A DNA stretch of 64,000 nucleotides from Acanthopleura granulata (Eukaryota > Mollusca > Polyplacophora > Chitonida > Chitonidae), in the NCBI GenBank assembly GCA_016165875.1, contig JABBOT010000080.1, forward strand, positions 5,686,759-5,750,758, given 5' to 3'. This document shows, one piece after another, positions 46,501-58,580 of this stretch. Within the stretch, counting starts at the first letter, position 1. Each line of letters starts with the position of its first letter. The translations under genes and the position numbers were made by a program. The notes below the pieces were generated by a model. It worked only from the letters and a program-made list of their open reading frames with translations. It made no database searches and was not told the DNA's origin.

Positions 46501-47424
46501 CAGTTTTTATCGGCAAGGATAAATACACATGCAATGTGGATACTTGTATTTGGATAAACCACGAGCACACTTTTTTTTAAAAATTAGCAATCACTACTGC
46601 GATGTTCTGTGTGCGAGGTTTGACGATAGCTGTGACAGGCAGGAGGTGAAGTTAAAGGTAATGTCGACGGAGTTTGCATCGGAAAACCTCTTGGTGGAAA
46701 CGATGCCTTTGTCTTTTAATTTCAAGTGCAGGATTCTCAGACTTCGATGCTACTTGTAATAAATAATAAAATGTGAAACATATAGAAATAGTCGACGCAG
46801 TTGAAATTTGCGTCAACGAAAGTTTATGCACAGATTTATGTAATGACACCGTGGTGTTCTATGTGCAATTACAGGTGGCAATGCTGATAAGCATGGGCAG
46901 CAAATCGTTGCCACAGATAAAACTGCACAAGCCATCTAGCCATATCATCGACTGTATGATAGTCAGTTACACTAACTTAATTAGCTACATCACACTGTAA
47001 ATAAGTATGTGGTCTGCCATGCCTAAGTGTATTAGATCTCTCTCAGGAAATCTAAAACTCTACATTCACGCTAACAACGTCAGTTTATTTTTTGTCCTGA
47101 AGTGTTTTGTTTATTACCTAGCACCCAAGGCTCAGGTAGTCTACAGTATCATCTACCCATAGAACACCCACACATTCAAGAAGAAACGACCTTGTGTATC
47201 GTCTACTTATACAGCTATGAACTACTGGGATGACATTTTTGTTCGCGTTAGTGTTCCTCTTTTTGTTTTTAGCTCTATGTGGGTGGTGGGTTTTTTTTTT
47301 GGAAGGGAAAGAACCAATGTCTGAAGAAAATAGGTTTACTTTAATCACTTCCTTAACCACAATACAATGACTACATGTAACAGGTCCACCGGAAGGGGAT
47401 AGCAGGGGTGAAGGCATCTTTTCT
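46501..47424. other. no feature recognised
   Basis: Paired plus and minus frames at 46529-47000 and 46652-46849 carry no recognised domain. Confidence 0.35.
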
Positions 47425-47810
47425 TTCCATCCTTAATCGATTTCTGTTTTCTCTCCTACGCTTGGCCCGTCTTCTTGAGGAGCTTCCGATTACCACAACT
47501 TGATTCAATCAAGTGATGATCCACAAGTGCGTTGCGTTAAAAACACATATGGGTTGACAGGAGCGTCTGTTAAGAATGCTAGTGACATGGACGACTTGCT
47601 TCTGACGTTTTAGTCGGACAGTTTCATAGCCTCCCGGATGAATTTATCAGTCACATGTACAACTGAGCAGAGAGAATGAAGTGTCCGCATGATTCATCTG
47701 GGAGACTGAACAACAAAGCCCTGTTGACAGGTGGTTTCATGTGCCGCTGGAAAAGCTTCCTCCACGGAGGGGTTTGCCCGTGCATGTGTCTCATATGTCT
47801 GGAAACGCCA
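47425..47810 (+). repeat. large diverged duplication, copy A block 4
   Basis: Matches 58930-59300. A long shared stretch reads TAATCGATTTCT, CGCTTGGCCC, then GAGGAGCTTCCGATTACCAC and AACTTGATTCAATCA. Further on, GACGACTTGCTTCTGACGT and GGAAAAGCTTCCTCCACGGA match weakly. Offset about 11.5 kb. Confidence 0.7.
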
Positions 47811-48171
47811 AAAGTCTCACGGATGTCAAACAATACAATACAAAGGTGTCTCTATAGGATTTGTCTGAGCCCGTAGATTCAAGCTGGAAAGCTGTTGAAG
47901 GAATACCCGTGAGGTCCGTTATCAACCGAGGTTATGGTCATTTCTTCATCAATATTCATGAAATTGTCATTATCATAGACTCATAAAAGCAAAATGTCAA
48001 AGATGTCTACCTCGAGAGAAAAGGCTCGGTTTCTTGATGTGTTGGGCCCAAAAAGTGCATGTATGCAATGAGCATTTGAGCTGCTTTGGAATGAATTTCT
48101 CTATAGGTCATAACGATTACTAAATCCTCCTGTTAATATCAAGGCACGTTAGTCTTTGTTTCCAGCTCAGA
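47811..48171. other. no feature recognised
   Basis: No supported gene or repeat. Confidence 0.35.
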
Positions 48172-48350
48172 ATTATTTATTTATTTCAATAGTGGTTTAC
48201 GCCTTAATCAAGAATATTTCACTTATACGACGGCGGTCAGCATTATGGTGGGAGGAAACCGGGCAGAGCCCGGGGGAAACCCACGACCATCCACAGGCTG
48301 CTGAGAGGCCTTCCCACGTATGGCGGAACAGGAAGCCAGCAAGAGCTGAA
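48172..48350 (-). mobile_element. well-preserved tRNA-derived SINE body
   Basis: Reverse-strand copy that reads cleanly: AATTATTTATTTATTTC, TTTACGCCTTAATCAAGAAT, ATTTCACTTATACGACGGCG, GTCAGCATTATGGTGGGAGG, AAACCGGGCAGAGCCCGGGG, ACGACCATCCACAGGCTGCT, CCTTCCCACGTATGGCGG. It stops before the tRNA-like head. A useful reference copy. Confidence 0.85.
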
Positions 48351-48358
48351 CACCTGCC

Positions 48359-48748
48359 TTGGTTCACACAATGTTAAACTGCTGGTTCGAATTGTTGCCT
48401 ATCTCAGTCTCTATTCGAATGATACGTGTATTGAAACAATCTCATCCAGGACAAAGTTTTGATTTCACATATGTATCTTATCATAATGCACCTATCGAAA
48501 GTGTGCCTTGTTGTGAAGTAAATTTACCAAAAAACAAGATCATTTATATGGAATTTGAGGTAAAAAACAACATAGATCGTGGAATCCCCACATTTTTGTC
48601 GAGTGCCCCACTCTCATTACACCCCAAACACCAACATATTAAAGCGAAAGACCCCAAAAATGAACTTATGCTGGATGAAAAGAGCAATAAAACTATACTT
48701 GAAAATGTCTTCACTGATTGCAATAGATGTTTTCCACCATATTTGTAA
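48359..48748 (+). CDS. unrecognised open frame of 129 codons
   Basis: No domain recognised. The first codons lie at the SINE edge; the rest (LKQSHPGQSFDFTYVSYHN, then CCEVNLPKNKIIYMEFEV) has a soluble-protein look and is free of stops for about 120 codons in AT-rich DNA. No splice signal or homologous copy was found in the window. A chance frame is quite possible. Confidence 0.15.
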   Translation: MVHTMLNCWFELLPISVSIRMIRVLKQSHPGQSFDFTYVSYHNAPIESVPCCEVNLPKNKIIYMEFEVKNNIDRGIPTFLSSAPLSLHPKHQHIKAKDPKNELMLDEKSNKTILENVFTDCNRCFPPYL

Positions 48749-49773
48749 TGTGGTTCACCACTGATGTTAGAAAAGGTTTAGTGACACCTTTATGTTTGGC
48801 TCTGAATAAAAATTGTTGAGAAGTGTACATATCCTCCTGTAATGTTTGTCGTTGTGATAATAGGATACTAGGTCACTGAATTTTTGTCTTAAGGCCAGAG
48901 AAAAGTAAGCGTGACGTCACTGGTGAACCACATTATCTCTATTGTCAATAAAAGCCACCATACATTCAGAACACTTCGCTGCACTTAGATTGGTGAAAAA
49001 TATCTAAGACCTTCAGTGGGTATTTTCAGATACAGTTGAAATGGTCTTTTCACTCACCACAAAATTATTTTTGTGTGGTCCTTCACTTTACACCATTTCC
49101 GTGCATTTCCGTTTTAGACCTCCGTTTTCAACCAGTGTACACCTCTGCCGGTGGACAGTTAAAACAAAAAACACCCCAGGCCGATCATTTTCATCCACTA
49201 TAAGTGTGTTATAACTTCCCAACAGCTGGCTGAGCAGTTGTGCCTGCAAGAGATAAAAAGGGTTCAGAAATGGAAATTCATGTTAATCAGAAGTTGATAC
49301 AGTGTTATACAGCTATACGGCCAAGTTAGTTTGAATGTTACCTGGTATCATAACATATTCTTCTGCTTGAGTTCAAGATTGATCAAAACCTCCAAAACAT
49401 CTGTGTAGTTCACTAGGTCTGGACCTTAACAAATTCATGTAACCTGTACAATGTATTTACTGCACCTGCATGCTTCTGTATCCAAAGGTATTTGTGGAAA
49501 AATCTGTGGATGTGTTCAGAAAGAATATTCCGTATTATCTGTATGAGCTATACCCTTTACCGACAACATGTACCGCACATCATATACGAAGTTAACACGG
49601 TTACAGACAGGAAATGTGAACAAATTCAAGAATCAAGACTGTTGGATTTTTTTACAGCTTTTGAATCTCGAGCACTTCTTTGCCGTGGATCCAACCACTG
49701 GAACATAGTCAGTAGAAACTTGATGCGGTTGAACATAAAGAAGTGTTCCATAAAGAAGTGGGGGTGGTGTGGT
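48749..49773. other. no feature recognised
   Basis: The plus frame 49492-49821 runs into the SINE and is not recognised. Confidence 0.35.
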
Positions 49774-49916
49774 GTAGCTGGCAGACCTTCCCACGTACGG
49801 GGAAAAAGGAAGGCAGCATGAGCAGGACTTGAAACTCACAGCAACTCCATTAGTGAGAGGCTTCCGGGCCACTGGGCTGCGCTGGTGCTCTAATCAACTG
49901 AGACACAGAGGCCCCT
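49774..49916 (-). mobile_element. tRNA-derived SINE, 5' half with tRNA-like head
   Basis: Reverse-strand copy: GCTGGCAGACCTTCCCACGT, CAGCATGAGCAGGACTTGAA, ACTCACAGCAACTCC, GTGAGAGGCTTCCGGGCCAC, GGGCTGCGCTGGTGCTCTAA, TCAACTGAGACACAGAGGCC. Both promoter boxes of the tRNA-like head are recognisable at 49820-49916. Confidence 0.85.
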
Positions 49917-50163
49917 TAGAGATTTTAGAATTGATTTTTCTGAGCGTGTATCAGGGGCTAGAAATCCATCTTGTATCATTACATGTTACGTTATTGTTAG
50001 TGGACTAGGATATAACGGAGTTTTGGTCTTGTCCGATAGCCAGGGAAATAGGGCCCGATAGTAAGCTCAAGATTTTAAGTGAACCAATGTGTCATCAGCG
50101 GTTTTGTGGTAATTCCTCAAATGCTTCCTCGTAGCACTTTAAACGAATTAAATGAATGGCACA
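49917..50163. other. no feature recognised
   Basis: Short spacer before the Tc1-like remnants. Confidence 0.35.
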
Positions 50164-50250
50164 TTATTTCCTATCATAAAGGAATCCGTGTGCCTGGATG
50201 ACAGCCTGAACCCTTCTCCTCATACCACCTGTCAGCCTCCTGATTCTCTG
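50164..50250 (-). pseudogene. Tc1/mariner transposase C-terminus (minus strand)
   Basis: The minus reading from 50250 gives QRIRRLTGGMRRRVQAVIQA, then HGF, ending with a TAA at 50164. This is the typical last segment of Tc1-type transposases (an RRRxQAVI helix near the end). Only about 28 codons remain. It abuts an oppositely oriented Tc1 fragment at about 50250. Confidence 0.7.
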
Positions 50251-50498
50251 GCCATCAACGAGCTCCGACTTCAACGTTCTGGATCATGTCTGGGCATGAC
50301 TGGTCGTCCTTTGCAAATAGGGGTCCATCTGTACATGATCTGGCCCAGCTGGAAGCTACCTTGCAAAAGGAATGGCAGGCAGTTCCCCCTCAGAGTATCA
50401 GCAGACTGGTAGGTCCTATAAGGAGAAGGGTTCAGACTGTTTTTGAGGCAAACGGCGGATACACCAATATTGGCGTAAAACGCTGTACTCAATGACGT
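50249..50498 (+). pseudogene. Tc1/mariner transposase C-terminal part (plus strand)
   Basis: Starts with WPSTSSDFNVLDHVWA (50249-50296), the conserved block holding the third catalytic acidic residue of Tc1-type transposases, here Asp in place of the usual Glu. A frameshift leads into the frame 50286-50495, which reads SVHDLAQLEATLQKEWQAVP, then ISRLVGPIRRRVQTVFEANG, ending normally. The transposase would cut and paste its own inverted-repeat ends. Both terminal repeats and most of the gene are gone. Confidence 0.75.
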
Positions 50499-53095
50499 TT
50501 TCATTGAGTAATTTCAACAGCTTCAACTCTGCTCACTCCATGACCATACTTGTAAAGCCATTGTTTCCCATGAAAACCAGTGACAATACAAATGCATATG
50601 TGTTATCATTAAAACACACGGATCACAATCACTTGTCGCTTTTTCATTACCCCAAGGGCCACACGATTCACAACCAATTACGTTTTGCACTCTTTTGATG
50701 CAGAAGAACATTAATCTCATGCGTACACTATCGCCACAGTGAAAACGGGTGGGGAGAATGGGTGCTTAATTAAGTACTTCGTGTATACGTACACACGCTC
50801 CACCCCCCCTTCCCACCCAGTTATGCACTTGTGTTACGCTGTTTGCTTATCCATGCATGTCGTGATCTCTTTTTTAGCTGTGATGTCTCCACTGCTTCGG
50901 AGTTCAGTTGATCTGGTCCAGGTGTTATTACTGCATATACCTCAAAGAAATCGTAATTATTAAACCCGGTTTTAGGATGAGAATAACAAGCGGTGTTGAA
51001 CTAGGTTCTATAAGTGATTTAGTAGGGTTATTATTGAACATGGAGCGCAGAGTTGTTGGTTTTATTAACTGACATGCTTTACCATAGCCATTCATGTCCA
51101 TATGTAGGACTGGTCATACATGAAAAAAAGCTCTCAAATCGTCTTGTCAACTTAACACAACACAAGGACACGAAAGGCAATAGAAACGTGTCGTCGGCAG
51201 ACGAGTATTTGCTGATCGCTGTTGTTTTTTAGGCATGCAAACACATAATGGTCACGTACTGATGTCAAGTACAGTAGTTGCCTTCACATGCCACCAATAC
51301 GCAGGGAAATGGCTGTCCAATGGCCCTGACACCCTGTCGCTTTTAGCATAAGAGAAATGCCTTTCTATTCCATTGCTGAATCTCGCTCGCCTTACTACCT
51401 TGCTCGTCGTGTTAAATTCATAAATCAGAGCCCGTAGACAATACATCGTTTTCCTGTTTTCATATATGTAACACGGGACATTAGCTTCCAAAATGATCAA
51501 TGAGCCTGTCTAGGGATAACTTTTCCCAACACTGAATTAACTGTTCGGGCACGTCTCTTTCAATAATAATAATGACAACGTTAGTTTATGTTCTAATTAA
51601 CTTCAAATTTGAAGGCACAAACAGCACAACCAACTGTAAATGTCTGCACAGCACTTTTGTGCCAGCCGTCTCTCCTACTGTCTTATACAGTTATGAGTGA
51701 TTCAGGACTCACAGCAACCATGCAACGAAGAACCAAAGGTAACACCTAGTTCACAGACTGGAAACAAACAAAGCATGCTTCAGGGCTTGCATGCATATCA
51801 GGCTTGGCTCGAAAAACAGCTTGAGCCAAGTGGAAAAATCACAATGGCACAGTGAGTGAAAACGAATCACCATGTGACATGGGGAGGCACATGCTTTCGG
51901 GCTGCCCACCAATTAGGAACCTGAGGAGTCAGGCCACAAAGCAGAGCAACAGCTCCAAATATTGCTTATCAAGATCGGGATTTGACAAGCTTTTAACAAA
52001 CTGGCATGGTGATTACTACTTTTATTCCTCCAACATCCTCGAACAAACAAGACCATGATTTGTTACTGCTACCGTTCAAGTGAGTATGATAGAACCTAGG
52101 CGTCGAAACCGACATTCGTATACCAGGCGTCACCCAAAATGGGCCTTCCGGGTCAATGATCACAAGAGACCAGTTTCCAAAAACGACAAATAACATAAAC
52201 CCCAAAGAACTAAGAAAATACATATAATTAGGACGGATTCACACAAAGAGAAACAGTCAACTCGACGAAAATACCCAAAGATTGTTCTAGGCGGAAGAAT
52301 AAAATCAGTATCCAAATCGTGTACCAATTTAGTATATATGGTGTCGAAAATCAGACCACCAATCTACGATGTTGTAAGCAGAACACAACGTTTGCAACAC
52401 TGGACGGAAGCAGGTTAAATTCTGGGATTTCTCCGTCACATTGTATTTGTCGACATATTTTTTGGCCTGCATCAAGCCAACCTCCACAAAAATGACTACG
52501 CATTACATACTTCATTTGACTGAACACTATTGCGCTGGGCAAAAAATCGTAACAACTAAAATTTGTAAAATAAAATTGTCCTGTGAACCAGTCATATCTC
52601 CCCTATGTCATGTTTATTCGTTTTTTTCTGTCTTCATTATTGGGTCTTAAAAAATAATTGATGCATGCATAAAACGTCTGTGATGTGTGATGTGAAGGTT
52701 CCAACATTGATAAAGCGGGTATATGTAGAAATGTACTAGTAGTGCGTGGTGATAAACACAGTAAAGTGTGAACATGTCGTACAGGTGCCTCCCCTTTGAA
52801 TATTTCTGTGAAAACTGCTACGCAAATTAGGTAGCCAGCTTAATGGATTGACGAAACCAGATATATCATAAGTGTAATTCCTTAAACACAATTTTAAGTT
52901 AGCTACCACAATGCAAAGATGAGAACCCGTTTTGCACACTCTCTGACTGGGTAACGCTTTCAACGCCCTCTCTGATAGACTATTTCACTTCTGGTCAAAT
53001 TGGTCGTGCATGTAAAATAATAAAGGACAACATTTACTTAGATCCAGCTGAAGTCTAGTATTATTGTCCAGTACATGTATGCATGTATGAATTTA
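50499..53095. other. no gene recognised
   Basis: Scattered short frames (50523-50963, 51252-51500, 51852-52223, 52351-52963) overlap on opposite strands and show no domain. No repeat is obvious. Confidence 0.35.
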
Positions 53096-53226
53096 CTTTT
53101 TTATTTGGTTGGTACTTTACGGCCTACTCAAGAATATTTTACTTATATGACGGCCACCAGTATGGTGGGAGGAAATCGGGCAGAGCCCGGGGCATCCGAA
53201 GGATGCTGGTGGACCTTCTCACGTAC
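53096..53226 (-). mobile_element. tRNA-derived SINE fragment
   Basis: Reverse-strand copy: TTTTTTATTTGGTTGGTACT, CTACTCAAGAATATTTTACT, ATATGACGGCCACC, GGTGGGAGGAAATCGGGCAG, AGCCCGGGGCATCCGAAGGA, GACCTTCTCACGTACTG. About 15 core bases are deleted and the head is missing. Confidence 0.75.
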
Positions 53227-53889
53227 TGTACATGCATATAAGAATGCTAATTAATCCGTTATAACAATAAACTTCCTGGTAGTATTGAAGAAAGAAAGAC
53301 ATTTGCCAATTCCAGCCATCCTTGTAATATGATTACCAACTCTGTTGACGTCTTACCACTCAGTCATTTTAGAACACAGGTTGGGATTCCTAGGGGTACA
53401 CAGTAAATGCCAGCTTACCATAATTTACTCTTGGACGTCAAACGGCCTTATTCGTGAAAGAAAATCCGTTTATTGATAGCCATACTAGTGTAGGACAATA
53501 AGATTTGACATTTATATATACAGAGTACTTTGATATCTCCGGCGAGGGTTTTTCTCTACCCCAGGCATTATGCGGCTAAATTAGAATTCTGGGAGTTCTG
53601 AATCGTGATGGGATAACAAACGTCTCAAATTAATGGGGAAAACCAGAGGAGGGTTTGTTCAGTTTTTCGAGTAGATGATGTTAGGCCATTTCACTCGGTT
53701 AAGTCCATAGTGAAGTGCATAGATTTTCTGACACAACCAATTTTTGAGAGGCGTGTGAGGCAGACAAATACAGGGAAGTAGTCAGCATTTGCTTACACCC
53801 ATAGGTCCCTTATCCATTGTTAACATGATACATATATGTATCAGTATGGTGTGGAAAGGTGTCATCTTACTTGATGGGTTTTAAATGAA

Positions 53890-54093
53890 ACGACCAATGC
53901 GGTCGCTGTGACTTCAAGCCCAGCTCATGCTGGCTCCCTCTCCGGCCGTGTGTGGGAAGGCCTGCCAGCAACCTGCGGATGGTCGTGGGGTTTCCCCGGT
54001 TTCCTCCCACCATGATGCCGATCGCCGGCGTATAAGTGAAATATTATTTAGTACGGCATAAAACACTAATCAAATAAATAAATAAATAAATTG
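53890..54093 (+). mobile_element. tRNA-derived SINE with (AAAT)n tail
   Basis: Plus-strand copy: GACCAATGCGGTCGCTGTGA, CTTCAAGCCCAGCTCATGCT (B-box region), GGCTCCCTCTCCGGCCGTG, GGGAAGGCCTGCCAGCAACC, TGCGGATGGTCGTGGGGTTT, CCTCCCACCATGATGCCGAT, GTACGGCATAAAACACTAAT and four AAAT units. Only the first part of the head is lost. Confidence 0.85.
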
Positions 54094-55232
54094 AAAGAAA
54101 AGAGGTCAAAATGTAAGCAGCAGTGATGAAGTAAATATGATCAAAATACTTGTGGAACGTTCGCTCTGCGTCAGGGGCCTAACACAATAGATACTTCTCT
54201 TAATTTGTTTGACTAAATGATGTGCCTATAAACCTGTCTACAAAGGCATGTTGCTTTGTCTGGAATTTGAATTAAGGTAGGAAAAATTTCTGACAGACAA
54301 GTTGGGGTCGCATTTTCTGTTGTAAACTTGCGAATGTCTATAATTCATTCATGTATGCCTCTAAAACTAATTGATGAATAAAAGGAAATGACTGCCGACA
54401 TAATAACTTTTTGTCAACTTCCCATATATGAACAACAGTGTAATGCAAGCAATACCAATAAATCGTTAATAGCATCAGTCTGATACCTACATGTGACAGG
54501 CCATCAATTCAGCGTCGAAAAGCTCTCTCACGATGCATGTAATGGCTGTTTCACAAATGTGGTGTGGCAATCTCTTAGTTTGTTTTTGGTGAGGACGAAA
54601 TTTTCCATTAGTGGAAAGAGACATTGAAACAAAGATGCTAATAGTAATTTTGACCTGGGCTAGTGTAGCCATTGCTGTCTATGTCTCTAAACAGCGACAA
54701 TGCCACGTTTTCTTTTGTACACAAAATATACCTTTTCCCCCAAACAACAATGACCAGCAATTAGTTTCGTTACAACTTTTAAATTATTTGTTCCCTTTAC
54801 ACACACAAACACAAAAAAAATACACGAGCAAAACCAATTGAAATGGGCTATCGATGGAAGAAATGAAGCTCATAAAACTGTTAATAGAGGATTTACTTTT
54901 TTGAGCTTAAATATCCTTCCTGATATGATATTTTTAGATATCTTTGATTTTTTTATGCCAGCTGAAGATTTACTGACAAGTGGCACTATACATGTAGTTG
55001 TCGATTTTAATGAATAAAAACTCGCCGACAATAAACATACATATTTACAATCATGTACCGGAATATTTTTTGGTAAGAACGGTAATTATATGAGATGAAT
55101 TGCTATCTTTTAATTCCAACAGCATCACTACCAAATCAATAAAATACATTTGTTAGAGAACACGAAACCAAGAAAGTTAAATTAAAAATCAAATTATTAT
55201 CGAAATACACTATCCATGTTTTCCATCCGTTC

Positions 55233-55305
55233 GCTTATTTATTTATGTTGTGGTGTTTTACGCTGTACTCAAGAATCGCCACTTTCACGACGGTCAAGCA
55301 GTTTC
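55233..55305 (-). mobile_element. short SINE 3' fragment
   Basis: CGCTTATTTATTTATG, GGTGTTTTACGCTGTACTCA, AGAATCGCCACTTTCACGAC and GGTCAAGC match the reverse complement of the SINE 3' end only. Confidence 0.65.
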
Positions 55306-56110
55306 CATTAAGGGCATATTCGTGTATGACCAACTTGTGCACGGTGAGGTGTTCAAACTTGGATGGATAAAAATGTCTGGGCAGAGCTGGAAGCTAACTT
55401 GTGACGAACAGGCTGTATGCCTAGTCCACCTCCTTCCTCAGCGATTAAACAAACAGTGGTCATCTTTGAAATCATGCGACTGTCCAAACGTTCACGTCTT
55501 CATTTACAATTTCGTGCTTTCTGCTAATCGTGCTTTAAATGTCGCTTTAGATTGCACAAGTTTTTACCTTCAATGACTCTACCACTTTAACACAGTTGTA
55601 ATGTTTTGGGGAATTCATCAAGCGACGTGGGTTGCGATACATATCATGCGTGCTTCTACACACAGTGAGACTTGCAGTCATGCAAATACTTTGTGTTCCT
55701 CTAAAGAGGTGAGGACTGCTTATTTTTTTTCCATCTTTGTTATGCAGATATCCGTATACTTTGAACATCTCTCGTCGACAGCTGATCATTATTGATATCG
55801 TATACGACAGCATGCAGTATATATTTTATTACACTGAAAAAAAAAACAGGTAAAGAAACAGTAAGCTGGTAATTTTAATAAATGGATAAAACTAGACTGA
55901 TCGACTGAGCAAAGCCGTTGGCTATTGCCTCGTGCATGTGGAATATGACTTCATAAGTGTGACGTACGATGCTTTGCTTGAGTCGGTATTCGTTGTACGT
56001 CATTTGTTCCGGAACATCATTTATTTACCACCATGACCACTGAAATCTCTGATTGTTTTACCATTATTGTGTAAGTTATGTGTATAAGTAAAACAGTCCC
56101 TGCATATACA

Positions 56111-57951
56111 TGAGATTCCGTTCGTTTCACAAATACCAACAATCAAATCAGAAAACAATGTACCAGCAAAGCAGACCGAGCAATGGAGGCTCATGCATTG
56201 GACTTTGTACAGAGTATTCCCTGACGGCTAAGTCTGAGGTTAGGCCACAGACACTGTGTTCTGGTGCCTTGATAAATTTTTATCGCCTTGTTGACCGGTA
56301 CTAGCATAAGATTTACACTAGGCAAATCTATACATATACATCTATACATGTAGCCTTGTGAAGAGTGATTCCTGTCAAGAGGAGAGTTGAGGAATTGACT
56401 GACGTTAGTGGCTGACAACTCCGATAATCGCTGTCCCTGCGTTAGTCCTCAGCATTACTTCCCTGGGTGATACCAAGCACAGGGAAAAAACATGGCTGGA
56501 GTTCGGCAGACATGCCAGATTATCACCATCACAACTTCAGTAACGCATTTCACACATTTTCTCGCGATTAGGTTCAGAGAGTCTCATGTTTGTCAGCGTG
56601 TTTACTTATGTTGGCAGATCACTTTTCGCTTCTGAGGAAGCATTGGGAAGACATGCCTCTCGTGTGTGCCCTTTTGTTCAATAACCGGTCTAAATCATTG
56701 CAACCCTCATTTAATTATACAAGAAACAGATTGAGGACAAAGCCTAAGTGTATCACCTGTGTGACTCTCAGATTTAGGGACTCTTTTTGTGGTAAAGTCT
56801 GGCTATGCTCATCATTAAATTTCTCTCAGAACACCTCGTGCAAATCAATACATGTACATTGCATATTTATTTGCCTATTTTATTTTTTTTGTTTTGTTTA
56901 TTTTTCTGAAAAACATTCCACTTAGTTGTTAAGGTGTGTCTGAAACCCCTGCGCCTGTGAATTACAAAACAGACCTCCCCTGACATAATGTCGCATCGGT
57001 GAAAAAATGATGGACAGGAGCATGTTTGCACTGATGGCCAAAGAAACCAAACTTACACAGGGATGCATACAAGACAGCTTTTCTCAAGCAAGGTTGCACT
57101 TTGTGCGGATCTATTCATTGTTTTCTGCACAAAACACTCCCTCCCCATAAATTTCTTCCACAGAGCTACGAATAACAACTTTACTGAAAAAAATAATTCT
57201 ATTTCTACAATAAGATACAGACTTCTATGATTTTGCTGCAAGCTGCACAGCCACCAAGAGCAAGCTGTAAAAAATTTACTAAAGGTCAACTTGGATAGGC
57301 CTTTTTCCATAAATAGCCATAGCAACGTTTCCCTTATGTTGTCAATCACTATTAAATGTGTGTTGGATTTAGTGGTAGGTCTCTTGGGCGGACTTTTGAC
57401 AGGCAGTGGATATGATGAGTCCATTGCCAGCTGCGGTGGAAGGAGAGAAGTGTGATGCTAATATGGCAGTGAATATATTGCTTTTTTGGCTGATATTTGA
57501 TGGTTTTTCCAAGTGTGTGAAATATGTTCATATCAACACGATTGAATCCTACATATCATGACGTCAAGCTCCGAGAGAGAAAAAATTCACATTTTTATAC
57601 ATGTAGTACACACATGTAGTTTGCAAGGAAATCTACACCAGGAAAATGGTTGACTGACTTGAGTCTTGAGCTACATGTAACTAAAACAAGGCTGACTACA
57701 CTTTGGCGCGTAGAGCAGACAGATTTTCGTTATGACATAGACGTAACAAGAACGGAAGAAAATGCTTAACAAATAGTTTCCACACACAAAAAAGTGACCA
57801 ATTTCCCACATTTACGGTAAATTCCACTCTATGGTATTAAGGTTCCCTAACTTCATTAGTTACACGGTCATGGCCAGCGAGGCTGTGCTATTGTTTCACC
57901 ATGTTATCCAATTTTAGCCAAGAAAGCAGTTATTGGAAGTTTTGCTTGTTT
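56111..57951. other. no gene recognised
   Basis: The minus frame 57053-57424 (123 codons) is preceded by a pyrimidine run and CCGCAG (about 57428-57446, minus sense) that could be a splice acceptor, and starts MDSSYPLPVKSPPKRPTTK. No domain is seen. The plus frame 56590-56925 ends in low-complexity Phe-rich sequence. Confidence 0.3.
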
Positions 57952-58580
57952 GTTTATCAAGTGTATGTTAACATACGCGTGTCTTTCAAAACATTTTCCT
58001 CCTTAACTTTTTCCCCCCATTTCAACGAAACTTTAAGCGGAGACTAAATCGAGATACAAAATTGGAAGTATCGATTTTTCATTCCGTTGTCCGTATGTCT
58101 GTCTGTTTATCCAGTATATTTTAACATCCAGCATGTATCTTTCAATGCGCTACTCCTCCTACAGTTTTGTGCGATTTAGATGAAACTTTGCTTAAGTGAA
58201 GACTAGATCGAGATGCATAATTCGCAGTATCGATTTTCCATTTCAATGATTGGTTGTCCGTCTGATTATCCAGTATATGTTAACATACAAGTGTCTTTCA
58301 AAACGCTACTCCTGTAGTTTTTAACTGATTTCAAGGAAATTTGGTTTACGTGTAGACTGCATCAACATACATAAAGTGTAGTATCAATTTCCCATTCCGA
58401 TCATCGGTTGTCGGTCTGTATATTCATCCAGCATATGTGAACATTTCTTTCAAAAAGCTAGTAGTTACTGTTACAGTTTTTGTCCAGTTTCAACAAAACT
58501 TGGTGCAAGTGAATCAAGATACATACTTTGCAGTATTGATTTTCAATACTGATTGTTCATTGTCCGTTACACATACATAA
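57952..58580 (+). repeat. tandem repeat, four units of 153-159 bp
   Basis: Units begin near 57952, 58105, 58264 and 58422 with TTATCCAGTATATGTTAACA-like sequence. Each continues with GTCTTTCAAAACGCTACTCC, a GATTTCAACGAAACTTTG-type block, GTGAAGACTAGATCGAGATR and AGTATCGATTTTCCATTCC. Identity between units looks like 70-80 percent. Unit length and wording resemble tandem cores found in bivalve satellite DNA and in some bivalve transposons; that link is from general knowledge and was not tested. Confidence 0.85.

Larger units (their letters stand above)
53500..56110 (+). repeat. large diverged duplication, copy B blocks 1-3
   Basis: Partner of 41281-44660 in the same order and orientation: 53500-53710, 54170-54600 and 55425-56110. 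Copy B carries SINEs at 53890-54093 and 55233-55305 that copy A lacks at the matching places. Between 54800 and 55230 copy B is about 1 kb shorter than copy A. No gene recognised; the open frame 55250-55576 spans a SINE edge and the repeat, so it is taken as chance. Confidence 0.7.

Noticed and set aside
46299..46580. Open frames on both strands around 46.4 kb
   Set aside because: They are translations of a SINE copy.
49820..49916. Possible tRNA gene (also 11215-11300 and 31975-32060)
   Set aside because: A and B box-like motifs are present, but no cloverleaf with anticodon stem and acceptor pairing. The sequence continues into the SINE body.
55250..55576. Plus frame of 108 codons
   Set aside because: It starts inside a SINE fragment and runs into a duplicated block where the partner copy is not open in the same frame.
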